Positions 6,159-6,572 of a stretch of DNA of 6,572 bases are shown one piece after another. The notes under the pieces were generated by a model that saw nothing but the letters and a program-made list of their open reading frames with translations, did no database searches and was not told the origin of the DNA. Made by a program: the position numbers and the translations under genes. This DNA comes from Phytoactinopolyspora endophytica (GTDB lineage Bacteria; Actinomycetota; Actinomycetes; Jiangellales; Jiangellaceae): contig NZ_ML142850.1 of assembly GCF_004138495.1 (NCBI RefSeq), positions 373,387 to 379,958 on the forward strand, written 5' to 3'. The stretch's first letter is position 1; each line of letters begins with the position of its first letter.

Positions 6159-6212
6159 CATGATCATCGAGGATCCGGCGTACGTGCGCACACCGGATCC
6201 TCGATGATCATG
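6159..6212 (+). terminator. Perfect 20-bp hairpin after the ATPase gene, possible terminator or attenuator
   Basis: The arm 6159-6178 (CATGATCATCGAGG..., ending ATCCGG) is exactly complementary to 6193-6212, with a 14-nt loop. It begins 10 bp after the ATPase stop and ends just before the ribosome site of the next gene. No T-run follows, and only 17 bp separate it from the next start codon. It may terminate some transcripts, protect the 3' end of the importer mRNA, or limit expression of the metallohydrolase. Each arm also contains the short palindromes ATGATCAT and GGATCC, giving four GATC sites in the pair. Confidence 0.6.
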
Positions 6213-6217
6213 GAGAC

Positions 6218-6222
6218 GGAGG
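6218..6222 (+). promoter_or_regulatory. Ribosome binding site of the metallohydrolase gene
   Basis: GGAGG lies 7 nt before the ATG at 6230, near-ideal spacing, and fixes that start. It lies only 5 nt from the foot of the 20-bp hairpin, so the hairpin could affect ribosome access. Confidence 0.8.
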
Positions 6223-6229
6223 ATCGAGA

Positions 6230-6572
6230 ATGACGACCCGAATCGAGCGGAAGCTGACACCGGAGGATCGAACGACGTCGCCGTACCTCGAGTTGCCATT
6301 CGAGGTGACGCCCGGCACGCCGTCGGTCGAGGTGCGGCTCTCCTTCGACCGCGAACGTGGCGTCATCGACCTGGGCTGCCTCGGCGCGGACGGCTTCCGC
6401 GGGTGGTCGGGCGGTGCACGCTCGCGCTTCGTCATCACCGCCGACTCGGCCACCCCTGGGTACCTGCCCGGCGAGCTCGAGCCCGGTATCTGGTCCGTCG
6501 TGCTGGGCCTGCATCGTGTTCCCGGTGACGGGCTCGACGTCATCGTCGAGATCGACACGCCGGCGGCCGGAC
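6230..6572 (+). CDS. CehA/McbA-family metallohydrolase, N-terminal part (cut by window edge)
   Basis: The frame is open from ATG 6230 to the right edge (114 codons). The N-terminal region resembles CehA/McbA-family proteins, a PHP-superfamily group of metal-dependent hydrolases. Recognised stretches are LTPEDRTTSPYLELPFEVTP (9-28), VEVRLSFDRERGVIDLGCLG (34-53), GFRGWSGGARSRFVITADSA (56-75), TPGYLPGELEPGIW (76-89) and VVLGLHRVP (91-99). This is the beta-rich domain that precedes the catalytic PHP domain. The histidine and aspartate metal ligands would lie downstream and cannot be checked here. Some family members hydrolyse carbamate esters such as carbaryl, but most are uncharacterised and a phosphoesterase role is often assumed. 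It lies 81 bp after the ATPase gene on the same strand, so it probably belongs to the importer operon. The family call rests on remembered sequence patterns. Confidence 0.75.
   Translation, partial: MTTRIERKLTPEDRTTSPYLELPFEVTPGTPSVEVRLSFDRERGVIDLGCLGADGFRGWSGGARSRFVITADSATPGYLPGELEPGIWSVVLGLHRVPGDGLDVIVEIDTPAAG

Overview
The window looks like chromosomal DNA of a high-GC Gram-positive bacterium (Actinomycetota). The support is strong G/C bias at third codon positions, GTG starts, GGAGG ribosome sites and actinobacterial-looking protein sequences. I cannot name the genus from sequence alone. No RNA genes, CRISPR array, transposase or phage gene is visible.

Layout: (1) Positions 1-325, minus strand: the N-terminal 108 codons of a GlcD-type FAD-linked oxidase, running off the left edge. 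(2) Positions 326-638: non-coding, dominated by a perfect 25-bp inverted repeat at 370-441. (3) Positions 639-1382, minus strand: a GntR/HutC-family regulator with a UTRA ligand domain. (4) Positions 1383-1787: a 405-bp divergent control region with several palindromes and a possible 26-residue leader ORF. (5) Positions 1788-6148, plus strand: a complete, tightly coupled CUT1-type ABC importer, in the order lipoprotein binding protein, MalF-type permease, MalG-type permease, MalK/UgpC-type ATPase. The three junctions overlap by 23, 4 and 1 bp. (6) Positions 6149-6229: a short gap filled by a perfect 20-bp hairpin. (7) Positions 6230 to the right edge: the N-terminal part of a CehA/McbA-family metallohydrolase (PHP-superfamily group), with a strong ribosome site.

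How it works together (inference): the binding protein captures a sugar-like or polyol-ester solute outside the cell, the two permeases pass it through the membrane, and the dedicated ATPase drives import. The downstream metallohydrolase may then cleave the imported compound or a derivative. The divergent HutC-type regulator probably senses the substrate or a phosphorylated product and represses both itself and the importer through palindromes in the 405-bp region. Two similar 12-bp palindromes, one on each side of this region, are the best candidates. The substrate cannot be read from the sequence.

Overall this is mainly a recognisable sugar-transport locus. The less ordinary parts are the two long perfect inverted repeats, the palindrome-rich control region with a possible leader peptide, the presence of a dedicated ATPase (many actinobacterial CUT1 operons lack one), and the link to a CehA/McbA hydrolase.
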